From Isoetes taiwanensis (Eukaryota > Streptophyta > Lycopodiopsida > Isoetales > Isoetaceae), in assembly GCA_021234155.1 (NCBI GenBank), contig JAJEKV010000055.1, forward strand, positions 6,435,017 to 6,499,016: a DNA stretch of 64,000 nt, written 5' to 3'. Below, one piece after another: positions 47,465 to 59,375 of this stretch; the stretch's first letter is position 1, and the number at the start of each line of letters is the position of its first letter. The notes below the pieces were generated by a model that had not been told where the DNA came from, made no database searches, and saw nothing but the letters and a program-made list of their open reading frames with translations. The translations under genes and the position numbers were made by a program.

Positions 47465-49140
47465 GCAACATTTTTTTATATTTAATCTTTGAAATTGAAG
47501 TTGAATGAATATTTTAGACTGGAAAAAAAATAAAGAGAACAAGAAAAATGGAGAAAATAGAATATATATGGAATAGAGTTTTTATAAATCCACGAGAGAT
47601 CAATCTACCTATGGAACCCAAAAGGAGGCGCTGACAAATGTTGTCGAGGTTAAAAAAACCTCGCCCCGAAGCATTTTATGGGAAAAACTATGACAGGAAT
47701 AAGAGTGATGTCAAACCTATGCATTATTATCGTGAGGAGAAAGAAATATGTGCACATATCAGGCATGTGCCAGCAGGCCTTTTGGCACTGAGACCCCATT
47801 GCCATGGTGTAACCAAGGTTGGGAAGCGAATATCGTCCATACTGACCACCTTCTGAAAGTAGATGATGTGTCTATCAAGTGCCCCCTCCAAGAGGCAAGA
47901 AGCCTCTCTTAACCTTGGATTTGATAGGGAGGCGTGGACTTTACCCCGGGGCCCATGCCAAGAAAGCTTTACACCTACTCCAAGTCATTCCAAGTGGTGA
48001 AGGAAACTACCGGGCCCCAGACCTGTCACCCTATACAAAAAGCACGGATTCCACTAGTACCTTGAATAGGTGCAACCCGATGGGCTCAATCATATAGCTC
48101 CGCCTTGTGGCTATTGTTCTCCATTGCATAGAGTGCCTTCTAACACCGCTAGGGCTCATGACTAGATGAAATTGTCCCAAAATGGCGGGCGAAATTCCAC
48201 CTCCAAATATTTGTAAGTGGGCACCACTGGATATTTTGGCCCGCGATAAGTGAGGGTTGGAAGCCTTGGTTGGCGTCTGCAGACGATATGAGGACCACCT
48301 TGGTCTTGGCCAAGTTGACCTGCGATGTCCATGGTTTTGGCAAAATGTGTCCGGGGCATCGAGATGGCATTGCATGTCTCTATGTGAGTGTGAGCTAGGA
48401 GGTCCATATTATCAACATAGATCAACCTCTTTGGTGAGTGTAGAAATTGAGCTCTATTGCCTCCATTGTTAGCAAATCTCTCTAATGCATCAATATACAG
48501 CCAAATAGTATGGAAGAGAGAGGCATCCCTGGCGGACCCCGATTTTCTCTCGAATGGTTGGCTTCTTTGGTTGCAGCCCGGCTTGAGCATGTCTCATATA
48601 ACTGGCCCTTTGCGATTTCTAGCATATGAGCAGAGGACTCCAATTTATTGCAATCTTGTCCACATCTTTCCCCGAGGCAAAGTGTCAAAGGCCTTGGTGA
48701 AGAGTTCCTGTTGTCCTCAACCGCAGGCGTGCGAAGATGTGCTCAATGGTTGAGTGCCTTCCTTGAATCACGCCTTGCTTGAGTGCGTGACATCGCTCTA
48801 TCTTATCACCGCCTTGAGGATCCCGGCAAGGAGCTTTGCAAACACTGAGCTGATCTTGATGGTCCGGTAATTGGTCGGGCATTGTAGGTCTTCTTCCTTG
48901 TAGATTGGGACAATCCTACTAGTGGTCCACTTTGTGGGAGGGGGAGGGGGACCTTCCCCAATGCCTTGTTGAACATGGCGGTTAGTACCGGTGCCATGGA
49001 TGGTCTTGCCCACTTGAGTAACTCGGTCTGCATGTCGTCGAGGTCTGGCGCTTTTCCATTGGCTAGATATTGCAGCCCCTGCACTACCCCTGCCTCTGTG
49101 ATTTCCAGCACAGGGCCTGCTGCGGGTGTAATGCTGCCTA
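47465..49140 (-). mobile_element. Antisense LINE reverse-transcriptase remnant (B side)
   Basis: Minus-strand coding traces, in order from 49,140 down: LQYLANGKAPDLDDMQTELL (RT N-terminal motif), NYRTIKISSVFAKLLAGIL, ST-IEHIF, a decayed QGCPLS region, LYIDALERFANNGGN, YVDNMDLLAHTH (the catalytic YADD box reads YVDN) and TYKYLEVEF. Frames shift several times. Better preserved than the A-side copy at 30,205-31,680, with which it aligns, including the same orientation and the 3' module near 47,590-47,640. Confidence 0.85.
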
Positions 49141-49151
49141 TGCACCTTCAG

Positions 49152-49247
49152 GATTATAGAGTTGCTGTAGGTATTGCCCCCACTACCTGGGGAAGGAAAG
49201 TAGAAAAAGCTTTGGAAGCTGATTTCACTAAGAGACCTATTTTTTAG
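49152..49247 (+). pseudogene. Orphan terminal exon of unrecognised gene
   Basis: After a pyrimidine-poor but valid 3' splice site (ccttcag), 31 codons read DYRVAVGIAPTTWGRKVEKA, then LEADFTKRPIF, and end at TAG. The composition and clean boundary look like a real last exon. Upstream DNA is the antisense LINE, so if the gene is real its earlier exons lie beyond it or are lost. No family recognised. Confidence 0.4.
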
Positions 49248-50392
49248 TTTTCCTCTCCTTTACATGGCTTTGTTTTAATCCTATTAATGTACCACATACC
49301 ATGTGATACTATATAGGATGGTTGTAAAACCATTTGCACATACAAAGAAGCAATTCTCTTCATGATCAATTTAATTTTAAGCAGGTGTGCTTCATGAATG
49401 ACTGAAGACAAGATATTAAAAGGTTCCATGTCATATTTTTAGCCAACAATTTTGCATTTATTGCAATTTTGTCACTCTGTTAATATAGTTTTGAAAGATT
49501 AGGCCCATTGTAGATAATGGCATTTTGATGAGCATGAAATACACCTAGAGTGATAGCTTAAGAAAGAAATCCAAACAAGTTAATATATGTTAAACTCACG
49601 TTACCCTACATGGCACATGCAATATATCAAGTCAATTCATTTTTATGACTTATTATACTCTTGGGTAAATAATACAATGTTGGTCATTCTCCTTTCACAA
49701 TTGTAATTCCACAAAGGGTGTGGCATGTTTCATTGCAAATGCATGTTTGTTTAGGGCGTAAAGCTATTGCAAATTGAATAGGGTAAGGCAAGTACTTCTT
49801 ACATTGTATTAGTAGGTTTCAAGGTGTGCATTACAATTTAGATATTTCCAAGGAGATTGAACTATTGTATATTTGTTCATCTCGATGTATTGTTATTCTC
49901 GAGTCATGAATGGTAGCAACTCCTCTAAGAAGCAATTTAAGTTTGAAGACACCCCTACTTATGTGCGATAATGTCATGCACCCGTTTACTATTTAGAATT
50001 CATCCTTTAACCGCAAAGTTAATACATTGATGGTATTGCCACTAAATAATTTCAACAACAAAAATATGTACATATGCAAATTATGTCCATTCTTGCAAGC
50101 ATCAACCTGTGATGTTCTCAGATGTGCACGGCGTTGCCAGGACATTAGCCCTACAACGACGAGCACACGTTTACTAGTTATTGCTAAATGGTAACATATT
50201 TGTCACTTTATATAAATATTTGTTATCGAGAAATTGAGAATACAGATAAAAACTCAAACACGTAAATTCAAATAATTTCAAGCAAAAAATTATCGATAAA
50301 AATGAAAGACAAAATGAATAGAACACCACTCTTTCTGGCACACACATATATCTGATCTATATATCCCATCTATATATGTTCTTATATTTCCT
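49248..50392. other. AT-rich, no gene recognised
   Basis: No coding signal. A sequence at 50,128-50,178 ending gcacacgtttactag|t resembles the mini-Helitron 3' end without an intact hairpin. Confidence 0.5.
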
Positions 50393-50720
50393 CACCATGC
50401 TCCTCACGGTCTAGATTGATTCGATCCCCGACGGCCGATCCCCATCTTCTGGATTCGATATATGCTCACGGGTTTGGGGCCATATCCTACGCCCCGGATG
50501 GCCCTCATCTGAGGAATTTACATATATAATATGCACCATGCTCCCTACGGCCTAGATTGATTCGATCCCCGACCGGCGGTCCGAGATCCCACTCCACGTG
50601 GCTTGGGGATACATCCTACGGTCCACGTGGCTTTGGGAATTATATGTAATAGATCCTACGGCTCATATTGCTTTTATATGGTGAGATCTTGATCGTTGAT
50701 CGAGTCTAAGATCCTAAGGC
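50393..50720. repeat. 141-bp direct repeat pair and related units
   Basis: caccatgctcc...ctagattgattcgatcccc occurs at 50,393 and again at 50,534 (141 bases apart). Further shortened units with atcctacgg follow at about 50,600-50,660. Related sequence (catcctaaggctcat) recurs at 55,612-55,630. Confidence 0.8.
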
Positions 50721-50769
50721 TCATATTGAATGCTCGTTCCTTAAGGAAAGGCTTTTAAAATTTTTTATG

Positions 50770-50840
50770 TTATTGGAGGGATTCGAACCCTAGTCCTCAA
50801 CCCCCCAAACCCCCCACTCTAACCACTAGACCAAGCATTA
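50770..50840 (-). mobile_element. tRNA-derived SINE head (or tRNA-like sequence)
   Basis: On the minus strand: GCTTGGTCTAGTGGTTAGAG gives a tRNA-like box A, and GGTTCGAATCC (50,771-50,790 region) is a perfect box B. The anticodon-arm region is replaced by G runs, so it is not a functional tRNA. A decayed relative with ccctcaacccccaaaccccc lies at 55,688-55,735. Confidence 0.6.
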
Positions 50841-50960
50841 ATTTTATGAAGAATTTATGTTTCAAATATAATTAAGGGTAATGTTCTAATTAAGATAAAA
50901 TAGACTATAATATTCTAGGATGTTTTGAAAGTTTCAAAATGTTCCCTAAAAGTTCTAAAA

Positions 50961-50980
50961 TGTTCTAGAAATTTCTAGAA
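50961..50980. promoter_or_regulatory. Heat-shock-element-like inverted pentamers
   Basis: tgttctagaaatttctagaa contains four alternating perfect units TTC-nn-GAA-nn-TTC-nn-GAA. No gene is nearby and the region is repetitive, so chance is likely. Confidence 0.25.
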
Positions 50981-50984
50981 TGTA

Positions 50985-51440
50985 AGGGAATCCGTGAGAA
51001 TTAAACGGGATATAAGGAAATCTCATAAATTGTAAGAGAATCTAGGAAAATATACAAGTCTAACAGAATCTCTTAAAATCTAATTGAATCTAAGGGAATC
51101 TTCATAATATCTAAGGGAATTTAAGAAAATCTTGATGAAATCTTAGAGTTTTTTTAAGATTTTGCAAAGAGCGACAATAGAATGTTCTAAAATATTTCAT
51201 AATAAAGGTGTACAATATAAATCTTGAAAAAAAAAATATTCTAGATGCTCGCTAAAAAGCGCCTCGAAATAGAAATAGAAAATATTTTAAAAATGTTGCA
51301 CAGATCAAAAATAGATTATTTTGGAAGGTTTTAAATGCTCATGGATAAGCACCTCAATCAAAATAGAAAATTCTAAGAGAACCTAGGGGAATCTTAATGC
51401 TAAATATAATACATAGAATGTTGAAGAATATAGAGGAATC
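50985..51440. repeat. Degenerate short repeats (aatctaagggaatct type)
   Basis: Many close copies of a 13-18 base motif around tctaagggaatct. Two longer related units (atgctcgctaaaaagcgcctc at 51,246 and atgctcatggataagcacctc at 51,336) are about 90 bases apart. Confidence 0.6.
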
Positions 51441-53195
51441 ACAAGAGAATCTCAGTAGAATCGTTGGTTATCTAGAGCACTCTTGGCCTTTACACCGTAA
51501 GAACATGCTAAAAAATGGAACAATGCTATGTAGGACGTATTAATTTTCTTGTATATCCTATATTATAATGTTATTGTGTAAGTGTTGGACCCGTATTTAA
51601 TTTGGAGGGCCCGATTTGATGAAGCCAATGGGGAGATGATGCCACGCCGGTTTGAGAGAACTTGGTTTTGGCTAGGGTTCGTGAAGGTGACTATGGCACC
51701 TTCGAGCAATCTGCGGGTGTGAAGGCAAACTGTTTTGATTTTCCTTTAGTTATGATCATGGCTAGGAAATTAGGACGGTGTTCCATTTTGCGGTTTTCTC
51801 TTCTCGCCGACATGCCGCCATAGTCAAGCGGTGACGTTTTGAGGGCTTAGAGTTGCGGCGATGGTGGAATAATGGACGTTTTTGAGTGTTTGATGTGCCG
51901 GAGTTGAATACACCCCATTCCTTGAGCTTCAAAAACTCTAGCTTCCCGCTGATTTGGCTTATACTGATTTGAGTTATGTAGGATCATTATCGAACAAATG
52001 AGCTTTACGAACAAGCTTCCCGGCACCTCTTCTATAGCCATTTTTCGGAATGCCGGATAAATATACAAAGTCAAATTAGGCTGCGAAACCGCGATTGATC
52101 TCGGTTGTTTATCTCTGATGTTAATTTGGGATAACAGATTCTAGAACTTCGAAGTTCTTCTACATGTCTGTACATGATGATTTGCCATTACCGGCTAATA
52201 TTGCGCCCGGATATATTTATTCGCATATACTACCAGATTTGGTGCGAAATGATGTCTCGCTTGAGATGATTTGAATGCAATAGAGACTCGATGTATAGTA
52301 TGGAGAACTTCGAAATTTGATCACAATATTTTCATGGATTCAAGAGATCCCTACGATTTTGAGCATTTATATATTTGTTTTGTTTGTTTACTACCTTACG
52401 AAAAGTGTTTGATGCGGCTTTATTCTTTATTCTAAAGGCATTTAACAATCGCAGTCCCTAGGAATAGCCAGGTCTTTGGCGCAAATAAAGGTTAGTTTTC
52501 TTCACATTGCGGATTACGTTTTGTATATTGAGTGCTTGCGAAAATGGTTTTTTTGTTGCTATCTCGGATCTATAGCATTGCGGGGAGCATCCGCGATGAT
52601 AAGCGATGTAAGTGGATGAAAATGGCGCCATTTCTCGCCAGTTCAAGCAAGGCCATACCGTCCATTCCTTCTTTAGAACTAAGGTCTTTGTCGATGAAGA
52701 TCAAAGCCCTTTAGATATTCGCCACCCATTCTTCGGGCAAAGGTACTTTTCTTCACAAGTGAAGACAAAGCATTGCATTTGATCTAGAAATGGTGCATGG
52801 CATGATTCTTTGGCTGCTCGAGTCTTTTGCAAAGAGGTGCATGGCACCTGCCTTCTTTCAAGGCTTCTTTTATTGAGCAAACAAAATTTTGCCAACTCTA
52901 CCTACAATTTATTTGAGGTGCATCTTTTAATCCCTTGCCTTTTAGGATCTTCATCCGTTTGTTTGTTGTAGATATTTCTCCGTGGGCACCATGTATATGC
53001 AATCACCTTGGCACACTCCCAAGATAGTGAGATAATCCGTTTGCTGCATGGTTTTAAGCCATTAACAAATAATCTTGAACCTCTTCTTTTTGCGGGTTTA
53101 ACAAGCTTATGCAATGGCAAGGCTCTAATGGAGAAGACCATTAACTTTTCCTTTGTGAAAGTTCTAGAACATGAGGGAAAAAGAAAGTTCTAGGA
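51441..53195. other. No gene recognised
   Basis: Moderate GC, no clear family. An open stretch at 53,008-53,193 (RLLHGFKPLTNNLEPLLFAG) has coding-like composition but no recognisable domain or splice partners. Confidence 0.4.
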
Positions 53196-53299
53196 AGGCG
53201 GGGAAAAGCAAAAAGGAAGAAGGAAGAGCAACAAAGTTATGAGAGAGCGGCAGGAAAAGCAAAAGGAAGAAGGAAGAGCATGCGACAAAGTTATGAGAT
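53196..53299. repeat. ~52-bp tandem duplication
   Basis: ggaagaaggaagagca...caaagttatgag occurs twice in tandem (53,196-53,243 and about 53,246-53,299), purine-rich. Confidence 0.8.
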
Positions 53300-53971
53300 T
53301 AGGTTAAGGTCCCTCGCCATTCCAAATTTTTCCTCACGATATATCTTTCCATTTGTTAATATATTGCTTTTTGCCCAATGTTAGAATGAATATGGCGAGA
53401 GGCCATTGGATTCTTTGCTTGAGAAGAATGTGCACTTAGAAGGCGCCATATGTGGCAAAAGTACTTTCGCCCATCTAATCCGTTGATATTACTTTTCTCG
53501 GGGGCATGGTGGATGCTATATCTGTATTCTTGCTTCTATTCCATGTCTTTTGCACGCATTTACTTGATTGCACTTAAGGAAAACTAGTGACCAACTTTGT
53601 GCTCCCATGTTTTGATAATCACCATATTGCCTTTGAGCCTTTGGAAATTACCAAAATGCCATCTTCAATAACATTATATTTTATGGGTGGAATGGGCAGA
53701 GGCATGTGCATATAATCTATGGGTGAAAGATGCATGTACATATAATCTACGGTTGGAACAGGCCTTGGTGCGGATGTGTACCATGAGGTTACTAATGTAC
53801 CTTGGTTTTATGGTCCCATCAAGCTATGCACACTAAACTGGAAGGTTAAGTAGAGCCATGGACATGTTATCTAGCTGAAATATAAAATTAGAAACTTCAA
53901 AATAGAGGTGAAATACTCAACAAGATCCAAAATAGTAATAATAATTCCCGTGCTAGGCCGCATCTTAATAC

Positions 53972-54080
53972 TGTGCCATTGTAGATTAGCATGAATCATG
54001 CAAAGTTAGTAATAATAATTCCTTCTTTGACCAATCTTATCTTGTGCCATTGTAGATTAGCATGAATCATGCAAAAAGTT
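53972..54080. repeat. 71-bp direct repeat pair
   Basis: tgtgccattgtagattagca and the following tgaatcatgcaaa start at 53,972 and 54,043, each preceded by an aataataatt block. Confidence 0.8.
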
Positions 54081-54359
54081 ATTTATCTTTCCATGTAGCA
54101 CAAGGAAATCCGCCATAGGAATCCATTGGAAATGCTTCAATATTGAGCTTCTAAAATGCATATAATTGCACCACATTGGATCCATACTGAAAAAGAGATT
54201 GTGTATGGAATGGCATAAACGTTGCCTCTTTGTTTACAATGAGTTCTTCACAACTTTATCAAGAAGCACTATGGTAGACTATTGCAATATGTACTTTTCT
54301 ATATCTTCACTATTGGCATTCTACTATTGACCATATCTTCACTCTGCGAACACTCATAG

Positions 54360-56066
54360 AGGATAGCGAATCGGCCTTGAAATCTGTCTTGTTGCTTTGT
54401 GGATTTCGCAAAGGCTTTGACCACGTGCCTCGGGATAAGTTGTGGGATAGATTGAGGCAGGACTAGGGACCCCGTCGACTTGCGAGGAATGCTATATCTG
54501 ATTCATCTGAGGCTTTGCTCCGGTTAGATCACACTTTCCGGGTGTGCCGTGTTAGTAGCATTGGGGTTTCCAGGGCTGCCCTCTATCACCGACTTGCTCT
54601 TCGAGCGTACATTGACCAGCTAGAAGAATGGCTAGCAACTCACGGGGGAGGAATTTAAGTTGATGCACCACATGTCCAGAATGCTCATATATCCGTTTAT
54701 GATGTTGACTTCGCTTTATATATACCCGGAGGACATGCAGGTATTGCCACTAAATGCTTTGGACACTTTACGCCATATTCGACATTAGAGTTAATTCTTG
54801 GCCAAGACAAAGTCTTCTTGGTCCCATCATCCGGCACCCACCCCTCATTCACTTACAGGGGCGAGTAGTGGAGGTGGCTTTCGATCTTATAAATATTTGG
54901 GGCATTGAGTTTTCTACTACCACTTGTTATGATCATCCATCAGGTTCTGGTCGCTTCAAACTACGAAATTCAAATATGCAATGCAAAAAATTATCCTGAA
55001 AAATGTATGCAAAATGAGTCCCGGGGCACTCTTGTTCGAGGGCCTTGGTTGAGCCGGAATCCTCCTCTATGGGGCTGTGTGGGGCAGGTATTATCCCTCA
55101 CCACTTGGAGCGATCTGGGCGGTCCGCGTGGGTTTCTTGGCGGTATCCTGGGCCCGAAATCCGCGGTCCCATATATAATCTTGCTCGGGAGGCAGGCTTC
55201 CTACGGTCCATTCTGAGAGAGTGATCCTGGAGCGTCACATTAGAACTTCAGAAGGGGGGCTATGGATGGCCCGGGATACCCAACCTTGCTTTGGCGGTGG
55301 CGATGGATCCGCGGCGACTCAAAACTGCTGGAAAGACAAGAAGCCCAGTGGTTCTGGGGCGTATGGAATGTCCGGAGGCCGAGTTGTGAACCCGGTACAT
55401 ACAATAAGCAGCGCTGCCTTGAGCCGTGCACTTGGATGCTTGCTTCATGGCCAAGCTTTGGGATCCGTCGGCCAGTCACATGTCAAGGTGGCAAATTAAC
55501 GGGATTAATCCCATGCTCACGAGGGGCCCACACCACTATATGTGCATAGATCTACCCACATATTGCTTTATATGGTGATTGATCTTGTTCGCGCGGGTGC
55601 ACACCACCTCCGCATCCTAAGGCTCATAGATGGATCGGGAACAGCGTGAGGGCGAAGGCTTCCCGATCTTTTTCAGTTAGCCGTGAGGATGAAAGAGAAT
55701 CTAGCCCTCAACCCCCAAACCCCCATCTAAGCATATCGGGCTCAAACACCGGTTTTATAGCCCATCAGGCCCCTTTAAATGAGCTAAGGAGCCATGGCCT
55801 CGTAAACTAAAAAATGATCATAATATCCTGGGATGTTTGGATTGAAAGGTTAAAATGTCGGAGATTAACCTCAAAATACTTGTGATTATGTATATAATGT
55901 GCGGTTATGTCGGCATCCCATATTGATACTAAGGTTTTTCCATAAACCAGCGTAAGGGTTTTTAATCTGGTAATATCAAGCTTTCTTTGCTCTCTCTTTG
56001 TACTTAGGTCCCATAGGCGGTTGGTCTCCGTGGACGATAAAATCATATTCTATTCTATTCCTAAAA
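54360..56066 (+). mobile_element. Degraded LINE, RT domain and 3' end
   Basis: 54,405-54,470 reads FRKGFDHVPRDKLWDRLRQ, the AFD/VPRD motif of LINE RT. Then follow remains of the VSxGV..RA..Y motif and LALRAYIDQLEEWLA (54,595-54,640), equal to the LYIDQLE block. 55,985-56,066 is the 3' terminus: ggtcccataggcggttggtctccgtgg and a catattctattctattcc tail. Frames are broken throughout. Same family as 1-1,830, 30,205-31,680 and 47,465-49,140. Confidence 0.7.
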
Positions 56067-56130
56067 ATATAGAACTATCAAAATATAGAACACATTTAAA
56101 ATGAATAAACTTTTTTTTTTTAATACAAAA

Positions 56131-56350
56131 TCTAACATGCAAGGTTCACTATCCATTATGTCAATACATAATCTAACATGCAGGTCCAATATCCATCTAC
56201 ATAAGCTATGTTGGCTTTTCAATTTTTCATGTAAGATGCAAGGTCCAATATACATCCAGGATAAGCTATGTTTTCAATTTTCATCTAACATGCAAAATTC
56301 AATGTACGTCCACATAAGCATCTTGGCTTTCAATTTATCGGCATAGATGC
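56131..56350. repeat. ~57-bp tandem repeat, four to five units
   Basis: Units beginning tctaacatgcaaggt(c/t)ca start at 56,131, 56,172, 56,231, 56,284 and a partial at 56,341. Full units include catccacataagctatgt and tggctttcaattt. Confidence 0.85.
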
Positions 56351-57290
56351 AGGAAACCAAGACATGGTAGCCCCAAAACATATAAAATCAATGCACTTAT
56401 CGAAGACAATTTCCAAATTGCACATAGATAACTCGTACATTTAATAAATCTAGCCAAAAACATTTATAGGCTCTCAAGCAACACCCGACAATCTTTGGGC
56501 ACCATTACTATATATATATATTTTCCATGCTTGCATCTTTGCTTATTGCTTTCGTTTTGTCAATTACAACAATTCGGTATTCCTAGACTATGCTTCATCT
56601 ACTTAATCCTCATTATTGCATTCTTCATTACTATAAGCTTCACAACATAGCATGTTAAAGCTAATTAAGCGCAATTGGAAAACGATGTCATTAGGTGATG
56701 AAGAAATGAAAAAAAATAAAAAGGTTAAGTGTTTCCAATCAATGAACGTCTAAAGTAGCTTTGCTTCTGAAGCAATTGCATAAGATGGTTCTTAAAGGAT
56801 ATGGAATTATAATTGTGTAGTTGTACATTAGCGAGAGGCAAGGTTGGCATTTCCCATGTTCTTGAGATATTTTGCATAGATCTTGAAATAATTCAGTAAT
56901 TTTTATCTAAATGCAATCCAATCTATAGTCCATTGGGGCCTCTAGGAAAGAGGAATGATTTTTATCATATATGCGTGTTTAATGACAACAGTGCTTACTT
57001 TTGCTTCTCAAGCAACCCCATAAGAGCATTAACTTCAAATGTGGTCCAGATTTAAATGGACAGTCGAATATTCCAGCAAGCATTGGTCAAGTGCACTCCA
57101 AGCCAAGTGGGATGGCCATTTAGTTTGAATACTTTCCATGTGAAAATTTTGTAGGACCATAAAACATGTTCAATATAATCAGTTTTTCCTTTTTGTTGCA
57201 GTGATAAGAGGAAATTCTTTTAGATCTAAGGGTGCAAAAATTCCTTTAATATAGGAACTTGTTGTGGAGGTAACTTTTATTGCTTTTTGT
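56351..57290. other. AT-rich, no gene recognised
   Basis: No coding or element signal beyond a short TA run at 56,510-56,522. Confidence 0.5.
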
Positions 57291-57291
57291 A

Positions 57292-57352
57292 TTGGGTCCC
57301 ATAGGCCAGATTGATCTCCGTGGGCGATGTCAATTTCATTCCTTTTCCTGTT
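57292..57352 (+). mobile_element. Isolated LINE 3'-end module
   Basis: gggtcccataggccagattg and atctccgtgggcgat match the 3' module at 55,990-56,030 and its inverse at 30,305-30,345. It is followed by a ttcattcc-rich tail. Probably a severely 5'-truncated insertion of the same family. Confidence 0.6.
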
Positions 57353-58945
57353 TCTCACGGTAAATATTAACTTTAATATGTTTTTACTTGCAAATACACT
57401 CTATACCACAAAATTGGTAGTTGTTTTAAATCCCAATATTTGATTTTTATGTTACATTATATATTCACTTCTATATGTTATTAATTTATTTATTTTGGAA
57501 CGAAATTAAAGATAAGAAAGATCATGTTGGCCATTTAGATTGACTTATAGAATATGGATATATATGCCTACTAGTATCAACCAAGATATTGAAAATCTAT
57601 AGATTAGAATTTTCGACGAACTCTTATGTTTTCATTTCTCCTCTATTTGACTCCTTTGAGAGCTTTAAATATTTGGATTGAAACTCTATAATGAAATTTG
57701 CTAGAGACATTTGAAGTTATGCCATGAAATTAAACATGAAATGATGCAAAGAATGTACATAGTTTTCTTTTTTTGTAGTTTGGGATAGGGTTGGGAATCG
57801 TGCGAGGAGCAGCATGTGGCATTCCTTCAGAAATTACTATTATACACTTGCCGTTTGTGTTTTTTCCTTGGGAGACGAAGAGAAATTTTGAAATGTTGTA
57901 CTAGAGTTTAGACATAGCAAAGTATCTGCGGCGTATAGAACTCTATCGTGACTAGGGCTATCTCCAATATCGTTGCTCTATTCCATTCTATTAAGCCTCT
58001 TTTTGGCAGGGTATCGAAATGCACTTTTGAAGATGAGAAGCATGTCAGTTTAGAAATGCCTATACTCCTTTTGCATTTTAGTATTCCTTTAGATCCGACT
58101 GAAGATATATGCTTTCATGAGACAAAGCTTATAGATAGGAAGCGATACATGCTTATGCTTTGTGATAGGTCGATATGGAACAAATGTGTCAAAATGTTGT
58201 GCATTTGTTAGTGATACATTGTTATCGATTCTCATTGCTACGTCTTCAAGATTGCATATCATCGATTAGGTATTATCTTCAAGGCCGTTCTTTTTTCTCT
58301 AGCGGATGATAAGGCATCTTGCTTGCTTTCGTAATTTTTCTATAACTTGGGGTTTGCCTAAAGATTTCATGTTACGGTTTTACCGCCACCACAAGTACCC
58401 GAGGCAAGAAGGAGGAATACCATTTAAAAAATTCTAGTCATTTCTCTATTCCTTACAAATAGGTTCCATTTTTGAAGAATATTTTATGGATGCATGTTGC
58501 ATCAGATAACACGTCTTGCACCTTTAAAGTTCTCATGTTGATACAAAATTTTGCGAGATGTTTACAGATTCGTGACCACTTGCATCTTGGTAGTCCAACG
58601 TCAAGGGCAATCTTTATATAGGACGTGCATCAAAATTCGTCTTGCCGTTGCTGGTGAGTTACTATATGGTTTTGTCTAGATTTAGATGCATAGTTTGCAC
58701 ACATATTATTTGATTGTTTGCTTTTGTAGAATAGATTGTACATCGTAAAAATTAAAATTTACACCTGCTATTGTTTCTTTTTCAAATCTCTAGGCACAAT
58801 ATGATGTTGTCACATGCATGTTCTCTATAACTTTTTGTCTTTCTGTGTTATTTGATGGCACCAAAATTTGACTTTAAAAAAACATTTCTTACTGCTGTTA
58901 TACTATCAACTATTGTTATGTGCAAAATTTTATGCCAGTATCAGC
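57353..58945. other. AT-rich, no gene recognised
   Basis: No supportable gene. An 87-codon open stretch at 57,948-58,211 has no recognisable features. Confidence 0.4.
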
Positions 58946-59220
58946 CATTATGATGGAATTATTTGTTTTGCTTTACTTTTTTAATCTCCATTATAAGAGA
59001 TCATTGTGACCATAACTTGTTATGGTACATGCACGAGATACATGGTAAAGATGAACTATCGCCATTTATTACGTACATTATGTTTCATTCTGAGTATTGG
59101 TTATGTGGATAAGCAATAGAGATTGTGCCATCTTCAACAATACATGCCCAATTAAAATGCAAGAGACAATCGGGCAAGCTTGATGTGTGCAAAGATTGTC
59201 ATTGAGATTGCATAAAATTT
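58946..59220. repeat. Partial duplicate of the 59,290-59,530 exon region
   Basis: gatggaattatttgttttgct and downstream sequence recur at 59,291 on. The exon copy here is broken (stop after LCG, lost splice donor), so this is a decayed duplicate. Confidence 0.8.
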
Positions 59221-59375
59221 AATATGCACGAGAACCACAATGATTATTTTGAGGGTATAAAGTGATCATGCCTTCATTGCCTTCATGTAATGATGGAATT
59301 ATTTGTTTTGCTCTCTGTTTTTAATTTCCATTATAATAAATCATTGTGACCATTAACTTATCATGGTACGTGCAG

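Noticed and set aside
50128-50178. Possible Helitron 3' end (cacgtttactag|t)
   Set aside because: The terminal tetranucleotide fits, but no intact hairpin precedes it and no 5' end was found.
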